64,000 bases of DNA from Adenanthera pavonina (taxonomy: Eukaryota; Streptophyta; Magnoliopsida; Fabales; Fabaceae). The position numbers were made by a program, and so were the translations under genes. The notes under the pieces were generated by a model that saw only the letters and a program-made list of their open reading frames with translations, did no database searches and was not told where the DNA came from. Each line of letters starts with the position of its first letter. The stretch's first letter is position 1. This document shows, in pieces, positions 12,843-23,967 of the stretch. Where the stretch lies: NCBI GenBank assembly GCA_026686845.1, contig JAIVEN010000006.1, positions 36,688,501 to 36,752,500 on the forward strand, written 5' to 3'.

Positions 12843-13870
12843 TATATATTTAAGAATTTAATAAAATTAAATTCACATATAAAGATTTTATTGGCATAAT
12901 ATTTTACTGTAACTTTTAGAATTTTTACTATAAATTAGATATTTAGATTTATCAGCATAAAAAATATTTTTTCTAATATTTAATTTAATTTTTTTTTTGT
13001 TAATTGGATTTGAACTTGAAAAAAAATTTATATATTTTTTCTTTTATATATATATATATTATTTGTGCTTTTTTAATTAAAAATTAACACGTGAATTTTT
13101 TTAATACATCATATGTCTTTTTTTTTTGTCAACAACATATTATAAGTCTAGATATCATAGTTTATGATTAATAACTAAATCTATGATTATTAAAAAATTC
13201 ACATATTAATTTGTAATTAGAAAATAGCACCAAAATAAGCATGTAAGTTTCTTCCTTTAAAATTTATATACTTGAATCACAGGGAGTGGGACAATGGGTC
13301 CTTGTAAAGTTATGCTGCTGCACAATGAAATAGCCACAACATTTTTTCTTTGAAAAAGGCGAATATATTTCACAGAAAACTAATTACAAAGAATGGATGA
13401 TATCCTTTGTTTTTTTTTTTTTGGCCAAAAGAATGGATGATATCAGTAACCCAAAAACTCAGGATTCCAAACCCATAATACTGAAACAGGAAAGAAAGGA
13501 AAACACAAGGAATAATAAATGATAAATTAATAAACAGATCCACTATGATAAAAAGCCACATCATTTTATATCTGGTAAACCAGACCTGGTGGTGAGGGGT
13601 TTGGGTGGTAATCACATTTCAAACCCCCATAACCAAAAAAAAAAAAATCAAAGAAACTAATGGCTCAAAATTTTAAAATTTGAGAAAAATAAAAATCATG
13701 GGCTAAAGAAATTGGAAAAAAAATGAAATATAAAATATTACGCGACAATCACGAGAGCCCAAGTTAAATTTTTAACTTCTTTTTTTTTTTTAAATAGTTT
13801 AACTGAGTTAATTGTTAAAATTGATATGCTTCTTTTTACTAAAGATATACTAAAATTATGAGAAATCTTA
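12843..13870. other. Intergenic, no gene seen
   Basis: AT-rich DNA with several poly-T/poly-A runs. A short direct repeat of GAATGGATGATATC occurs at about 13391 and 13432. No coding sequence is recognised; the minus-strand frame at 13370-13615 looks like chance. Confidence 0.5.
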
Positions 13871-14241
13871 GTGTTTGTTTGGTTCAATTACACATGTAAA
13901 GGTAATGAGTTTCACATTACCTGACTAGTAGCGTTTGGTTGGTGGTATAAAGATTACATGTGTAATACTTATTATTTAAATTCATGTAATAGATAACGCT
14001 TTTTAAAAGTTGAGCATTAGACATTACATGCATATAATGAAAATAAAATAACCATATTGCCCTTATAAAAATAAATTATTCCCATCCACATTTACTTAAA
14101 ACTTATCAAATTCATGTTTATGTTTAATTAAATAAAAAAATATATCTATTTTACATGTTTCAGTATCTATCAAATAAACTCACATGTAACTACTATCCCA
14201 TTATATTATATTATCATCATGTAATTAAACCAAACCGGCGG
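13871..14241. mobile_element. MITE with TTTGGTT...AACCAAA termini (Tourist- or hAT-like)
   Basis: Left end GTGTTTGTTTGGTTCAATTA and right end TAATTAAACCAAACCGGCGG form an imperfect terminal inverted repeat. TTA lies on both sides (13868-13870 and 14242-14244), which would suit a PIF/Harbinger (Tourist) element. The first inner bases of the two ends agree poorly, so a hAT-like MITE with another boundary is also possible. It lies about 200 bp upstream of the probable EXO70D promoter. Confidence 0.5.
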
Positions 14242-14786
14242 TTAATATTTATATGATTGATTAATTGTTAAATAAACCTGCATATTTAAGTGAAATAGAC
14301 GTTATCCCCGTACGTCTTTAACTTCTTGTTAATGTCCATGAAAATGGGTTTTCAATTGATTGCACACCGTTAAAAGATAAAACATATTTTTCGGATAAAT
14401 TATTTGATTTTAACTATATATATATATACTTCATACTATTATATAACATTTAATTAGCAAGCTTATCCTTCGTCTTCTTCTTCTCCCTAATCTCTTACAT
14501 ACGCAAATACCACCATAGCCACCCCTTCTTACTGGAATCTCCCTTTGGTGCTCATCATAAATTCTTCTTACTGTATTATCCCACCCCTCTCTCTCTATCT
14601 CTCTCTCTCACACACACTCGACTCACATACTCGCCCTCAAATAGAAAAGTCGTCACCATTATTAAATTCCCAGATTCTAAAGTGCTTCTAGTTGGCTTTT
14701 TCACCTTTTCCTTTCCCACTTTTCTAATTTTGGCTTTCGGTTTTTTCCCCCTCTTCCTCCTCTGGCGCTGACCCTCCAGTCATCCC
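14242..14786 (+). promoter_or_regulatory. EXO70D promoter region and 5' UTR
   Basis: A TATA-like run (TATATATATATATA, about 14414-14428) precedes CT-rich sequence with CTTCTTCTTC and CTCTCTCT tracts (14468-14612). That arrangement is typical of a plant core promoter followed by a pyrimidine-rich leader. Transcription probably starts near 14450-14460, giving a 5' UTR of about 330 nt. The start site is inferred, not measured. Confidence 0.5.
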
Positions 14787-16685
14787 ATGGAGCTGCCGGA
14801 GAATAATCATTCTGCTGCAGCCTTGCCATTTGAAGCGGCGGAGAAAATCATACTCCGGTGGGACTCTACAGCTTTCGAGGAAGCCCAAGAAAAGATGATC
14901 TTCGAATGTGACCGCCAAGAGGTCGATCGCTACTTGCACGCCGTCGATGAAATCCAACGCTCCTTGTCTTCCACTTCCATCTCCCACGACCCCAACAAGG
15001 TCAACTTCGCCATTCAGATCGCCATGGCTCGTTTGGAAGACGAGTTTCGTAACATCCTCATTTCCCACACTAACCCTATCGAGACTGATTCATTGACGAA
15101 TCCTAGTTCCTCGATTCGCTCGGTTGCTTCAAATACTGAGGTAGAGGACGAGAATGAAAGTACTGTTGCTGAAGAAGAAGAAGAAGATGGCGCCGATGCT
15201 GCTGCTTCTTCCTCCGTGAGCGAAGGCAACGAGCTTCTGCGTTACAATAGCAGCGGCTCCGTCGCTAATTCATCCTCCACTAGCTACCGATCGATCAGCA
15301 GTATTCGCGAGATCGATCTGATACCATCCGACGCCGTTTTTGACCTCCGAAGCATTGCCGAGAGGATGATATCGTCTGGGTATTTACGCGAATGCATCCA
15401 GGTTTACGGTAGTGTGAGAAAATCGGCCGTCGATGCCAGTTTCTGGCGACTCGGGATCGAGAAATTGAGCATCGGAGATATCCAACGGCTGGAGTGGGAG
15501 CAGCTCGAAGCTAAGATCCGACGGTGGATAAAGGCTGCGAAGGTTTGTATCAGAACGTTGTTCTCGAGTGAGAAGAAGCTCTGTGAGCAAATCTTCAGTG
15601 GAATTGGTACTGCAATCGATGATGCCTGCTTTATAGAAACAGTAAAAAGTCCCGCAATTCAGCTTTTTAATTTTGCTGAAGCTATTAGTATAAGCCGAAG
15701 ATCCCCTGAGAAGTTGTTCAAGATTCTAGACCTTCATGACGCTTTAATGGATTTGGTTCCTGATATTGATTTTGTGTTCGATTCAAAGTCCTCCGAGTCA
15801 ATTCGGGTTCAGGCTGCTGAGATACTGTCTCGCTTGGCCGAAGCTGTGAAAGGGATATTGTCTGAGTTTGAGAATGCTGTGCTTCGCGAACCATCCAAGG
15901 TTCCTGTTCCTGGTGGAACAATACACCCTTTAACGAGGTATGTGATGAATTATATAAGTTTGATATCTGACTACAGACAGACATTGAATGAGCTCATTGT
16001 GTCTAAACCATCGACTGGATCGAGATACTCCAGTGATCCTTCGACCCCAGATATGGATTCTGCAGAACTGGAAGGGAAAACCCCACTGGCTATTCACTTG
16101 ATTTGGATAATTGTGATATTGCAGTTTAATTTGGAAGGGAAGTCTAAGCTTTATAAGGATCCATCATTGTCTCATTTGTTTATGATGAACAATGTTCACT
16201 ACATTGTTCAGAAGGTAAAAGGGTCACCTGAACTGAGGGAGATGATTGGAGATGATTATTTGAAGAAGATGACTGGGAAATTCAGACAGGCTGCTACTAG
16301 CTACCAGAGAGCTACTTGGGTGAGAGTATTGCATTGTTTGAGAGATGAAGGGTTACATGTGAGTGGGGGATTTTCTTCTGGGGTTTCAAAAAGTGCTTTG
16401 AGAGAAAGGTTTAAGGCCTTCAATGCCATGTTTGAGGAGGTGCATAGGACTCAAGCAACTTGGTTGATACCAGATTCTCAACTTCGCGAGGAGCTTCGGA
16501 TATCCGTATCAGAAAAGCTGATCCCTGCATATAGGTCGTTTCTGGGAAGGTTCAGGAGTCATATAGAGAGTGGAAGGCATCCAGAGAACTACATCAAGTA
16601 TTCAGTTGAGGATTTGGAAGTTGCTGTTTTGGATTTTTTCGAAGGATACCCTGTTTCTCAGCACTTGAGGAGGAGATCTCAGTGA
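14787..16685 (+). CDS. EXO70D: Exocyst subunit EXO70, D clade
   Basis: The gene encodes a 632-residue protein in one uninterrupted exon. EXO70 proteins are subunits of the exocyst, which tethers secretory vesicles to the plasma membrane. The N terminus (MELPENN, then EKIILRWDSTAFEEAQEKMI) and the C terminus (YSVEDLEVAVLDFFEGYP, then LRRRSQ) fit the plant EXO70D clade, whose members are intronless and about 630 residues long. An acidic, serine-rich linker lies at about residues 115-160. The helical Exo70 domain follows, roughly residues 260-620. No signal peptide or membrane segment is seen. From the literature as I recall it, Arabidopsis EXO70D proteins also bring type-A response regulators to autophagy and so tune cytokinin responses; this is not shown by the sequence. 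The first ATG is used because it matches the family start and follows a CT-rich leader. The frame is intact. Confidence 0.93.
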   Translation: MELPENNHSAAALPFEAAEKIILRWDSTAFEEAQEKMIFECDRQEVDRYLHAVDEIQRSLSSTSISHDPNKVNFAIQIAMARLEDEFRNILISHTNPIETDSLTNPSSSIRSVASNTEVEDENESTVAEEEEEDGADAAASSSVSEGNELLRYNSSGSVANSSSTSYRSISSIREIDLIPSDAVFDLRSIAERMISSGYLRECIQVYGSVRKSAVDASFWRLGIEKLSIGDIQRLEWEQLEAKIRRWIKAAKVCIRTLFSSEKKLCEQIFSGIGTAIDDACFIETVKSPAIQLFNFAEAISISRRSPEKLFKILDLHDALMDLVPDIDFVFDSKSSESIRVQAAEILSRLAEAVKGILSEFENAVLREPSKVPVPGGTIHPLTRYVMNYISLISDYRQTLNELIVSKPSTGSRYSSDPSTPDMDSAELEGKTPLAIHLIWIIVILQFNLEGKSKLYKDPSLSHLFMMNNVHYIVQKVKGSPELREMIGDDYLKKMTGKFRQAATSYQRATWVRVLHCLRDEGLHVSGGFSSGVSKSALRERFKAFNAMFEEVHRTQATWLIPDSQLREELRISVSEKLIPAYRSFLGRFRSHIESGRHPENYIKYSVEDLEVAVLDFFEGYPVSQHLRRRSQ

Positions 16686-17763
16686 TATATAGTGAACAAA
16701 GTGAGGTTTACAACTTAGAAAGTAGGACAAATTCTTTTAATTTTTTCAGGGAGCGTTCAGGTGATTCGCTGGGTGCTTCTTTTCAATCTGAGCTTCCTCA
16801 TACTCTTCGACATTTCAAGATTTATCATACCAGAGAAGCCAAGTTGCTCAGCCGGAATGCTTCTGCCATGTAAGCATGTTATTTGATTCCTTGTTACCAC
16901 ATTCTAGATTTTTTTTCATTTGTTTATAACCGAATTTGTTGTCCATGTGGTTCTATTACTCTAATGTTAAAAAAGCAGTATTTTTGTAGCTTCAATACAG
17001 TGTAATAGTTTTGGCACTAGTAAAATGCATATTTGTGGCATACGGAAGTTTGGAAATTGCTGATTTGATAGCTATATTTAATTCTCTGAAATTGTTGATT
17101 TGATAGCTATTTTAACATTTCCATACCCTTTAGTTCCTAAATCCTACAATGGATGGGCGTGTCTATTCGGACATTTCCATGGGCTCAATCTTGAATCTTG
17201 AAGTGATTTTTAAGATGGAAAATGATTTCTGCACCTTTAGTTTTTTTAAAAAAAAGTGTTAAATAATCATTATGAGCGTAATATAACATTTTCTAATTTT
17301 AAACTAAAATAAAAATATTGAATGCACATTTTCTTATGATGATTATTTAGCATTTGGTACTACGGATTTATCCAAATTTGAGTATTATTGGATCTTAAAT
17401 GAAAAGTAGCTTTTCCATCACAATGTTTAAACTTGAGACATTTGTTGCTCGAAGGGTATTGAGTTTCTTTTACCCCACTTAATAGATGATGGTACATTAA
17501 TTAATTTTAATTAAATGAGAATATTTAAAAAAAAGCAATTTTTTTCGTGCAAGTCTTAACATTGAGGTAAGCTAAATATTCTCATCACTGTCAAAATCAC
17601 ATGACTTAATGTCGTTAATTTTAATTGAGATTTAATAATTTCATTTTATATCAAAGTTTGAGAAGTAATTTATTATGTTTAAAGTTTATGTTTTGCCAAC
17701 TATGTTTAAAGTTAATGTATGACTTCTATAATTCAACATTAACTCAAGATACAATGTAGTTTT
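16686..17763. other. EXO70D 3' UTR and intergenic DNA
   Basis: The first 200 bp or so after the stop has coding-like composition and a 63-codon open frame (16682-16873) that does not resemble an EXO70 extension. I take it as 3' UTR. I see nothing further up to the solo LTR at 17764 apart from a short tandem copy of TTGATTTGATAGCTAT near 17058-17115. Confidence 0.5.
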
Positions 17764-18478
17764 TGTTAGAGATAGTTTGAAAAAACTGAAGTCCCACATT
17801 GGATGGGAGTAAGGTTTATGAAATGTATATAAGAGAGAGAAGATAAAGCATATTAAAATAATTATTGAATAAAAATGTTAATTGGATTTAAATATTATTT
17901 AATATTTAAAACACTTAGCACTTGGTGATGTGGAGATCTGGTATGGTATGAATTTCAGATTAATATTTTAATTAATCATTTTTTTTTGGAAACAGAATTT
18001 CAAATAACAACGTTTTGAAACAGTACATTCTGAAACAACATGTCATTTGATATTTTGTTTCAATTTGACAACAACGTTTCAAATACAAAGTTCAGAAATG
18101 AACAAGTTCATGAACAACGTTTCAAATACAATGTTCAGAAACAAACAGGTTCATGAACAATGTTTCAAATACAATGTTCAGAAACAAACAGGTTCATACA
18201 CAACGTTTCAATTTTCTGTTTTCTACTATTATAAAAGGATCAGACTAGAGACTAAATATATACATCACATTCTCTTCTCTTGCTTACAAACTCTCTGTTT
18301 CGTTCTGTGTTTCAAGATATCTGAAGTTGCTGTCAGATATCTTTGGTGCTTAGAATAACTCTTAGGGGTGATTCGTCGGATCCTTGCAGCAAACCTAGTG
18401 GGGGTGAATAACACCTTAAGGACAGTGTGTTGTCATACGTTTCTGGGCACCGGTTGTTTTCATATACTGTTTCTAACA
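17764..18478 (+). mobile_element. Solo LTR of an LTR retrotransposon
   Basis: The sequence starts TGTTAGAGATAG and ends GTTTCTAACA, and the 5-bp GTTTT flanks both sides (17759-17763 and 18479-18483). No primer binding site follows, so this is a solo LTR left by LTR-LTR recombination. Inside it are TATTATAAAAGG near 18228, a good LTR promoter candidate, and then a CT-rich stretch with AGATATCTGAAG / CAGATATCTTTGG. The sequence resembles copia LTRs I have seen in other eudicots. The length is 715 bp. Confidence 0.8.
18075..18203 (+). repeat. Three 43-bp tandem repeats inside the solo LTR
   Basis: Units start at 18075, 18118 and 18161 and share the core GTTTCAAATACAA(T/A)GTTCAG. A fourth unit start is visible at 18204. 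They lie just upstream of the LTR TATA box, where U3 enhancer repeats are often found. Confidence 0.8.
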
Positions 18479-20555
18479 GTTTTTGCATATATTTGGATGG
18501 ACTTTTGCTGGTAAAGAAACAATATTTCCTATTTTTATTTCAGAATTTGCTCCACTCTAAGAGAAGGATATTTTTTCCCAGCCACACTCTACGAGAAGAA
18601 TAATATAATATAAGAAATATTGTGTATAATATAATATATAGTAAATAATGTATATTTGTTGAAAAAAGGAATCCGTCGGCTATCAAACGGGACCAAAATG
18701 TGTTGTAAGTATGCACATGTTTAACTTTTGTGAAGTATCTGGATTTATGAGTAAACATATGGCCAAATTTATCTGTCCTACCTCTATTGGAGCAAAACCA
18801 GCTAATATTATCTTTTAAGATGTTTCTGTATCGCAATTCTCAAAAGTGTAAACGTCAAGTAAATGACAATACCGAATCTACTCTGTTTTGTGCAAGTCTT
18901 TAGCTGTATCCACCTTCAATCTTTGAAACTCTCAATCCTTTCCTTCTTTTTTTGTCCTTTTTAATTGTCTGTCTCACTCAGACATTTATTTCTGCTTCAC
19001 ACTGCAATTGTTCAGCTTGTATTATTCATATTAGCTTTGCCGATTTGGTAGATGACAAGAAACCCAAAAAAAAATGTAGAACACCCTAGTATTTATGAAT
19101 TTCTGGATAGAATTGTTAGTAAAAGAAAAAAAAAAGATTTAGTGTCTGTTTAGATAAATGTTGAAAACCCTTAGAAACACTTTTGAATAGCTATAATCAT
19201 GTTTGCCATATTGAAAGACTATTTAGATTAGTCTTTGGAAATCATAGTCTATCGGGATTTTATTGTTATAATGTGTTTTTGCATGAACGAAAATTCCTTC
19301 TTACTTAATTAAAAGTTTTTTTTTTAAATGATTTAATTCCAAGTATTTTTAATTCAAAAGTGACTTTAATAAATAATATCCAAACAAAATCAATTATCTC
19401 AAAGTCACTTTTTAGGGAAAAACAGTTTTGAAATAGGAATCATGGTAAACTAAATTTACTTTTAAGCAAAATCAATTTTCAAAATCACTTTCATCCAACC
19501 TTGTCACTATTTTTTTTTAAAGTGATTCTTTAAACAACAAAATTGAATGAGAGATTTTTTTCTTAAAAAAAAAGGGTTATTTAAGAATTTTCTTGGATAA
19601 AAAAAATCCACATAAGATATAACCTAGTCTACAAAAATAAGGGAATTAGGAAAGAAACCAAATTTGGGACAAATATGAGTAAACATTTTGTTTGGCTTCA
19701 CACCTACTTACGGGTGAAGGAGAGATGAAACGAGATCTCAAATGAAATGAAATGGGCATCCAAATTGAAAATGCATGTAAGCAATATATCAATGTAAAAT
19801 TTTCGAAGAAAGAGGTTACTTAACAATTTTCGTGGATCAACCAAATTGATTTTGATGTTTTGGTCATTTCATGAAAAGCATGTGCTGTGAGTATTCAGCG
19901 TCATGAAGGGGACTAATTTCAAAGTTTGCTTACTTAACTCTTTCAAATTGCCACTTCCATTTTCAAACTTCCCTAAATAAAACAGCCCTATTGCATTTGT
20001 AGAATGTTGTCATTTTTCCAAAGTCGTGAATTGTAAATCTTTCGTATTGAGTTTTATTTAGTCATTTTAAGGAAATACTCCTCTGCTCCTTATCATATAA
20101 GGATTCTATTAGAGTTGGGACAAAAAAAGGACCTTATTAGAGGCTTTACATGGTCCTTAAGGTTATATTTGGTAGAAAGAAAGTAAGTTTCAACAAAAAA
20201 AAAAGAAGGAAAAAGACTCATTTGAATATGTTTGCTAACCAATTATAAGTTATTTATTCAAAATATTAATGTATTTAGTAGGCAATAATAACATTTCTAT
20301 TGAAAAATAAATACATTAAGATGTATTTTCTCTCTTATTTTTTTTTTGAAACTCATTTTCTTTCTATACGTAGGATTGTTGATCCAACACTCTTATATTT
20401 TAGTATTCAACATCCTCTCTCATAAGTATTTTTGTTTTTTCCAATTTCTCTCATGAGTATCTTAAGAGTTCATTAAGGGAAAATTGAGAAAGTTTTTTAA
20501 ATTTATAACAAATTTGTTAACATTAATTAATTTTAACTAATTTTCTTAATCTTTA
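18479..20555. other. Intergenic, no gene seen
   Basis: AT-rich DNA. A possible MITE lies at about 19140-19505, starting TTTAGTGTCTGTTTAGATA and ending with TTTCATCCAACCTTGTCACT. No protein-coding sequence is recognised; the 98-codon minus-strand frame at 18540-18836 has no family features. Confidence 0.5.
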
Positions 20556-20816
20556 TTCCTCCGTTTTCAAACATTTGACAGTTTTACTTTGTTTCCAAAT
20601 AATTTTCATTTTAAAATTTCAAGATTATATTAATTACTTTTTTGACAATTTAACCCTCCATAATAATAGAGAGAGAGAAACATTAAAGAATACTATATAA
20701 TTAATATAAGTGTTATAGTAAAATACAATCATATTCTATTAATTCTTAGGGAATTTGTTACTTTCTCAATCTACCTATATAATTTTAAAGTGTCAATTAT
20801 TTAAAAATATGGAAAG
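20556..20816. mobile_element. Stowaway-like MITE
   Basis: Left end TTCCTCCGTTTTCAAACATT and the reverse complement of the right end CTTTCCATATTTTTAAATAA are related imperfect inverted repeats with TGACA(G/C)TTT nearby. TA lies at 20554-20555 and 20817-20818. Confidence 0.6.
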
Positions 20817-20874
20817 TATAATTTAATAAAAAAAACTTAGAATAAGGATGAATAGTTTTGTTTCTAAACATTTG

Positions 20875-21475
20875 ATCAATATTATTAGAACCGAACTGAA
20901 CATTGAATCAGACAAAATAGTGATTTAAGGTTCAATGATTCAACCGTAATATAATTAAAGTTGCACCGATAGTGATTAAAATAATATATTTTAAATAAAT
21001 AACATAAATTTAAATAAATTTTATAACTTAATTAAAATTTTAAATTAAATAATACTGAATTATTAATATATTATTTATCACAAACAAATTATTAATAAGT
21101 TTTAAACTTAATATTTAAACCTAAATAAATTTATATTCATCCACAGTTTAAAATAGTATGTTGATAATCTATTATTATATTATTTGTTAAGTAAATTTAT
21201 AATTTTTAATAATTATATATCATAATAATGTTTAAATGATATTATAATATAAAAATAAAAAATATTTTTCACTATTAATGACATTATTTTATCTTAAAAA
21301 CTAAAAAATATTAAAAAAATTTAAAAAGGAGACCGGCTCAAATTGGCTTAGAATTGATTTACAACTAGTCCAATCGCTTTATAACTAGTTTCACTGATTC
21401 ACAATTGGACCTAGTAATGATTTTCAATCGAATTGGTCGAATCGGTTAGCTCGATCCCTTTCTTACACATGTGTG
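20875..21475. repeat. Second copy of the TTCAATGATTCAAC repeat
   Basis: The block GGTTCAATGATTCAACCGTA (20931) and a later block of the type TATT...ATCTATTATTATATTATTTGTTAA parallel 9779-9850 and 10640-10830. The right end carries GAATTGGTCGAATCGGTTAG, typical of a widespread plant MITE type. In the first locus the family is split by the element at 9859-10634. Confidence 0.5.
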
Positions 21476-22000
21476 TTTGATTGACTTGGATAACATTCTT
21501 CGAAGTGTTTTTTTTTAGGCCAGACATTCTTGGAAGGTGCAACTTATCACTAACGTGTTTGTGGGTATGTTCGAAAAGGAAATGATGGACAACAGTCAAA
21601 TTGGATTTTCTTGAGGAAAGTTTTAAATTTCACAAAATAGAATTTTCGTCTTATTATTGAATTTATCTTGTTTTGCCACCTTAATATTTTAACAGTTGAC
21701 GTGTAAACTTAAGTGCCACAATTTTTTTTTAAATAAGATTTTATTTGAACAGGCTAAGGGGGCTTATTTAAAAAAGAAAAAAAATCACTGAAAAACTAGA
21801 TGCGGCCCATGTAATTTGTATGGAGTATGAGAAACTATGATTCCCGTATTATTAAATTTAATTAAAAAATCATATGACACACTTTTGATAGATTTTTTTT
21901 ATTGAATTGCCGAGCAAGGCCGTGGCAAGCATTAGTCAAATGAGACTCCATCCTTAGGTCCTATATAATCTTTGCTTATACCACTTTACATTTTTTTTTA
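21476..22000. other. Intergenic, no gene seen
   Basis: AT-rich sequence ending in a T9 tract and A (21991-22000) that abuts the foldback element. Nothing else is recognised. Confidence 0.5.
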
Positions 22001-23556
22001 GGAGTTACATATTAGGACTAAGGTGTAGGACCAATTAAAAATTGAGACATACTATTTATTTAATTATAATAAAAGATCAAATATAGTTAAATAAAATTAA
22101 AAAAATTATGCAATTACTAAAATACTCTTGAAACACTTCTCCATTTACTTCACAATCGCCGGTGGCCATTGACTGCTAGCAGTCATTCAACGGTGTTGAC
22201 CGATGGTTGACCGATCAGTGGCCATGGTTAATGATCACCGGTGACCGGTCAACAGTCGCCGGTGACCAGTCAACAACAACTAGTTATAAATTATAAATTA
22301 AGAACATGCGAGTTGTAAAATATGAATAAGAAGTTGTAAATCCCTGATAAGATTAAAATCTGATTACTCCATGTTAAAATTATGAAAATAAGTTACAAAA
22401 TCATAATATAGTAATTGTAAATAGTTGGACTTAATTTGATGTTTATAAAGTTAAAATTTGATTGCTCCATATTAAAATTTGAAAAATAAATTGCAAAATC
22501 AAAACAAGAGAGTTGCAAAATGTGAGAAAGAAGCTGCAAATCCTGGAGCTAATTTGATACTTATAAAATTAAAATTTGATTATTTCATATTAAAATTCAG
22601 AAAATAAGTTGTAAAATAAATAAAAAAAGAGTTGCAAAGTGTGAGTAAAAAACTGCAAATCCTTGGAGCCAATTTGATACTTATAAAATTAAAATCCGAT
22701 TACTTTATGTTAAAATTCAGAAAATAAGTTACAAAATTAATACAGGGAAGTTGCAAATTCCTAGAACTAATTTGATGTTTATAAAGTTAAAATCTGATTT
22801 TAACCTTATCAGTATGAAGTAATCAAATTTTAACCTTCTTAATATCAGAGTGACTTCAGGAATTTGCAACTTCTTACTTACATTTTGTAATTCCCTTGTT
22901 CTTATTTTGCAACTTATTTTCCGAATTTTAATATGAAGTAATCGGACTTTAACTTTATATGCATTAAATTAACTCCTGAATTTGTAACTTTTTACTCACA
23001 TTTTGCAACTCCCATTTTCTAATTTTGCAACTTATTTTTTGACTTTTAAGATGGAGCAATCGAATTTTAACTTTATAAGCATCAAGTTGAGTCCAAGTAT
23101 TTGCAACTGTTACATTCTAATTTTGCAACTTATTTTCATAATTTTAACATGAAGTAATCAGATTTTAACCTTATCAGAGATTTACAATTTCTTACTCATA
23201 TTTTGCAACTCGCATGTTCTGATTTTGTAATTTATAACCAGTTGCCTTTAATTGATCACTGGTAACCATTGATCGGCACCCGTTATCGTTGATTGGTGTT
23301 GACCGGTCACCGGTGATTGTTGACCGTGACCACCGGCTGGTCAACCATCAGGTCAATGCTGTGGACCGGTCACCGGCGACTATTAATCGGTTACCAATGA
23401 TAGTGGGGTGAATGGATAGGGTGTTTTAAGGGTATTTTAGTAATTGCACAATTTTAATTTTATTTAACTATATTTAGTCTTTTATTGTAATTAAATGAAC
23501 AGTAAGTTTCAATTTTTAATTAATCATATATCTTGGTCTTGATATGTAATTTCTCC
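22001..23556. mobile_element. Long inverted-repeat (foldback, Mutator-like) element
   Basis: The left end (GGAGTTACATATTAGGACTA) and the reverse complement of the right end (GGAGAAATTACATATCAAGA) start an inverted repeat whose arms run about 750 bp each and meet near 22800. Within the arms the order is the same: an AT-rich outer part, a GC-rich block with GACCGGTCACCGG-like motifs (22150-22275 and 23245-23400), then about five tandem units of roughly 80-120 bp containing GTTGCAAAT and TTAAAATTTGATT, in opposite orientation in the two arms. T9A precedes the element and T10A follows it, so a 10-bp target duplication is possible but low in complexity. There is no coding capacity. Confidence 0.8.
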
Positions 23557-23967
23557 TTTTTTTTTTATAATACCCCTCATATTTTGTAATTTTTTCCTTG
23601 GTATTTTATTATCCTGTTGGAATTCAATGCATGCGTTTCACTCTACACCCAAAAGTCACGGCCAACACGTTAGCCACTAAAAGGGGCGAGAGAGATAATA
23701 TTAGATTTAGAGATAATAATATAAAAAGGGACCACCACTTTGTATATTTCACATTCGCCTCCCAATCACATTACCTTTTTGTTTTCTTCTACTGCTAAAG
23801 TCTAATACTGTTTGCCATGAAATCGAAGTATTGAAGCATACAAAATACGTCAACTTTGATTTTGGTTTTGGATTTGAGGTGTTGGCTATCGGGTGAGTTT
23901 GTTCCTTTTTCCTAATTCTTTACTTGGCAGTGTTTAATTTTTTTTTAAATATTTATAGTGATAGAAA
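23557..23967. other. 5' flank of the hAT remnant
   Basis: There is no open frame of note. The stretch resembles the leader of the hAT gene that follows. I see no hAT terminal repeat here. Confidence 0.4.

Noticed and set aside
16682..16873. A 63-codon frame directly after the EXO70D stop, possibly a read-through extension
   Set aside because: The EXO70D C terminus is already complete at the stop, the frame differs, and the peptide has no family features; it is 3' UTR.
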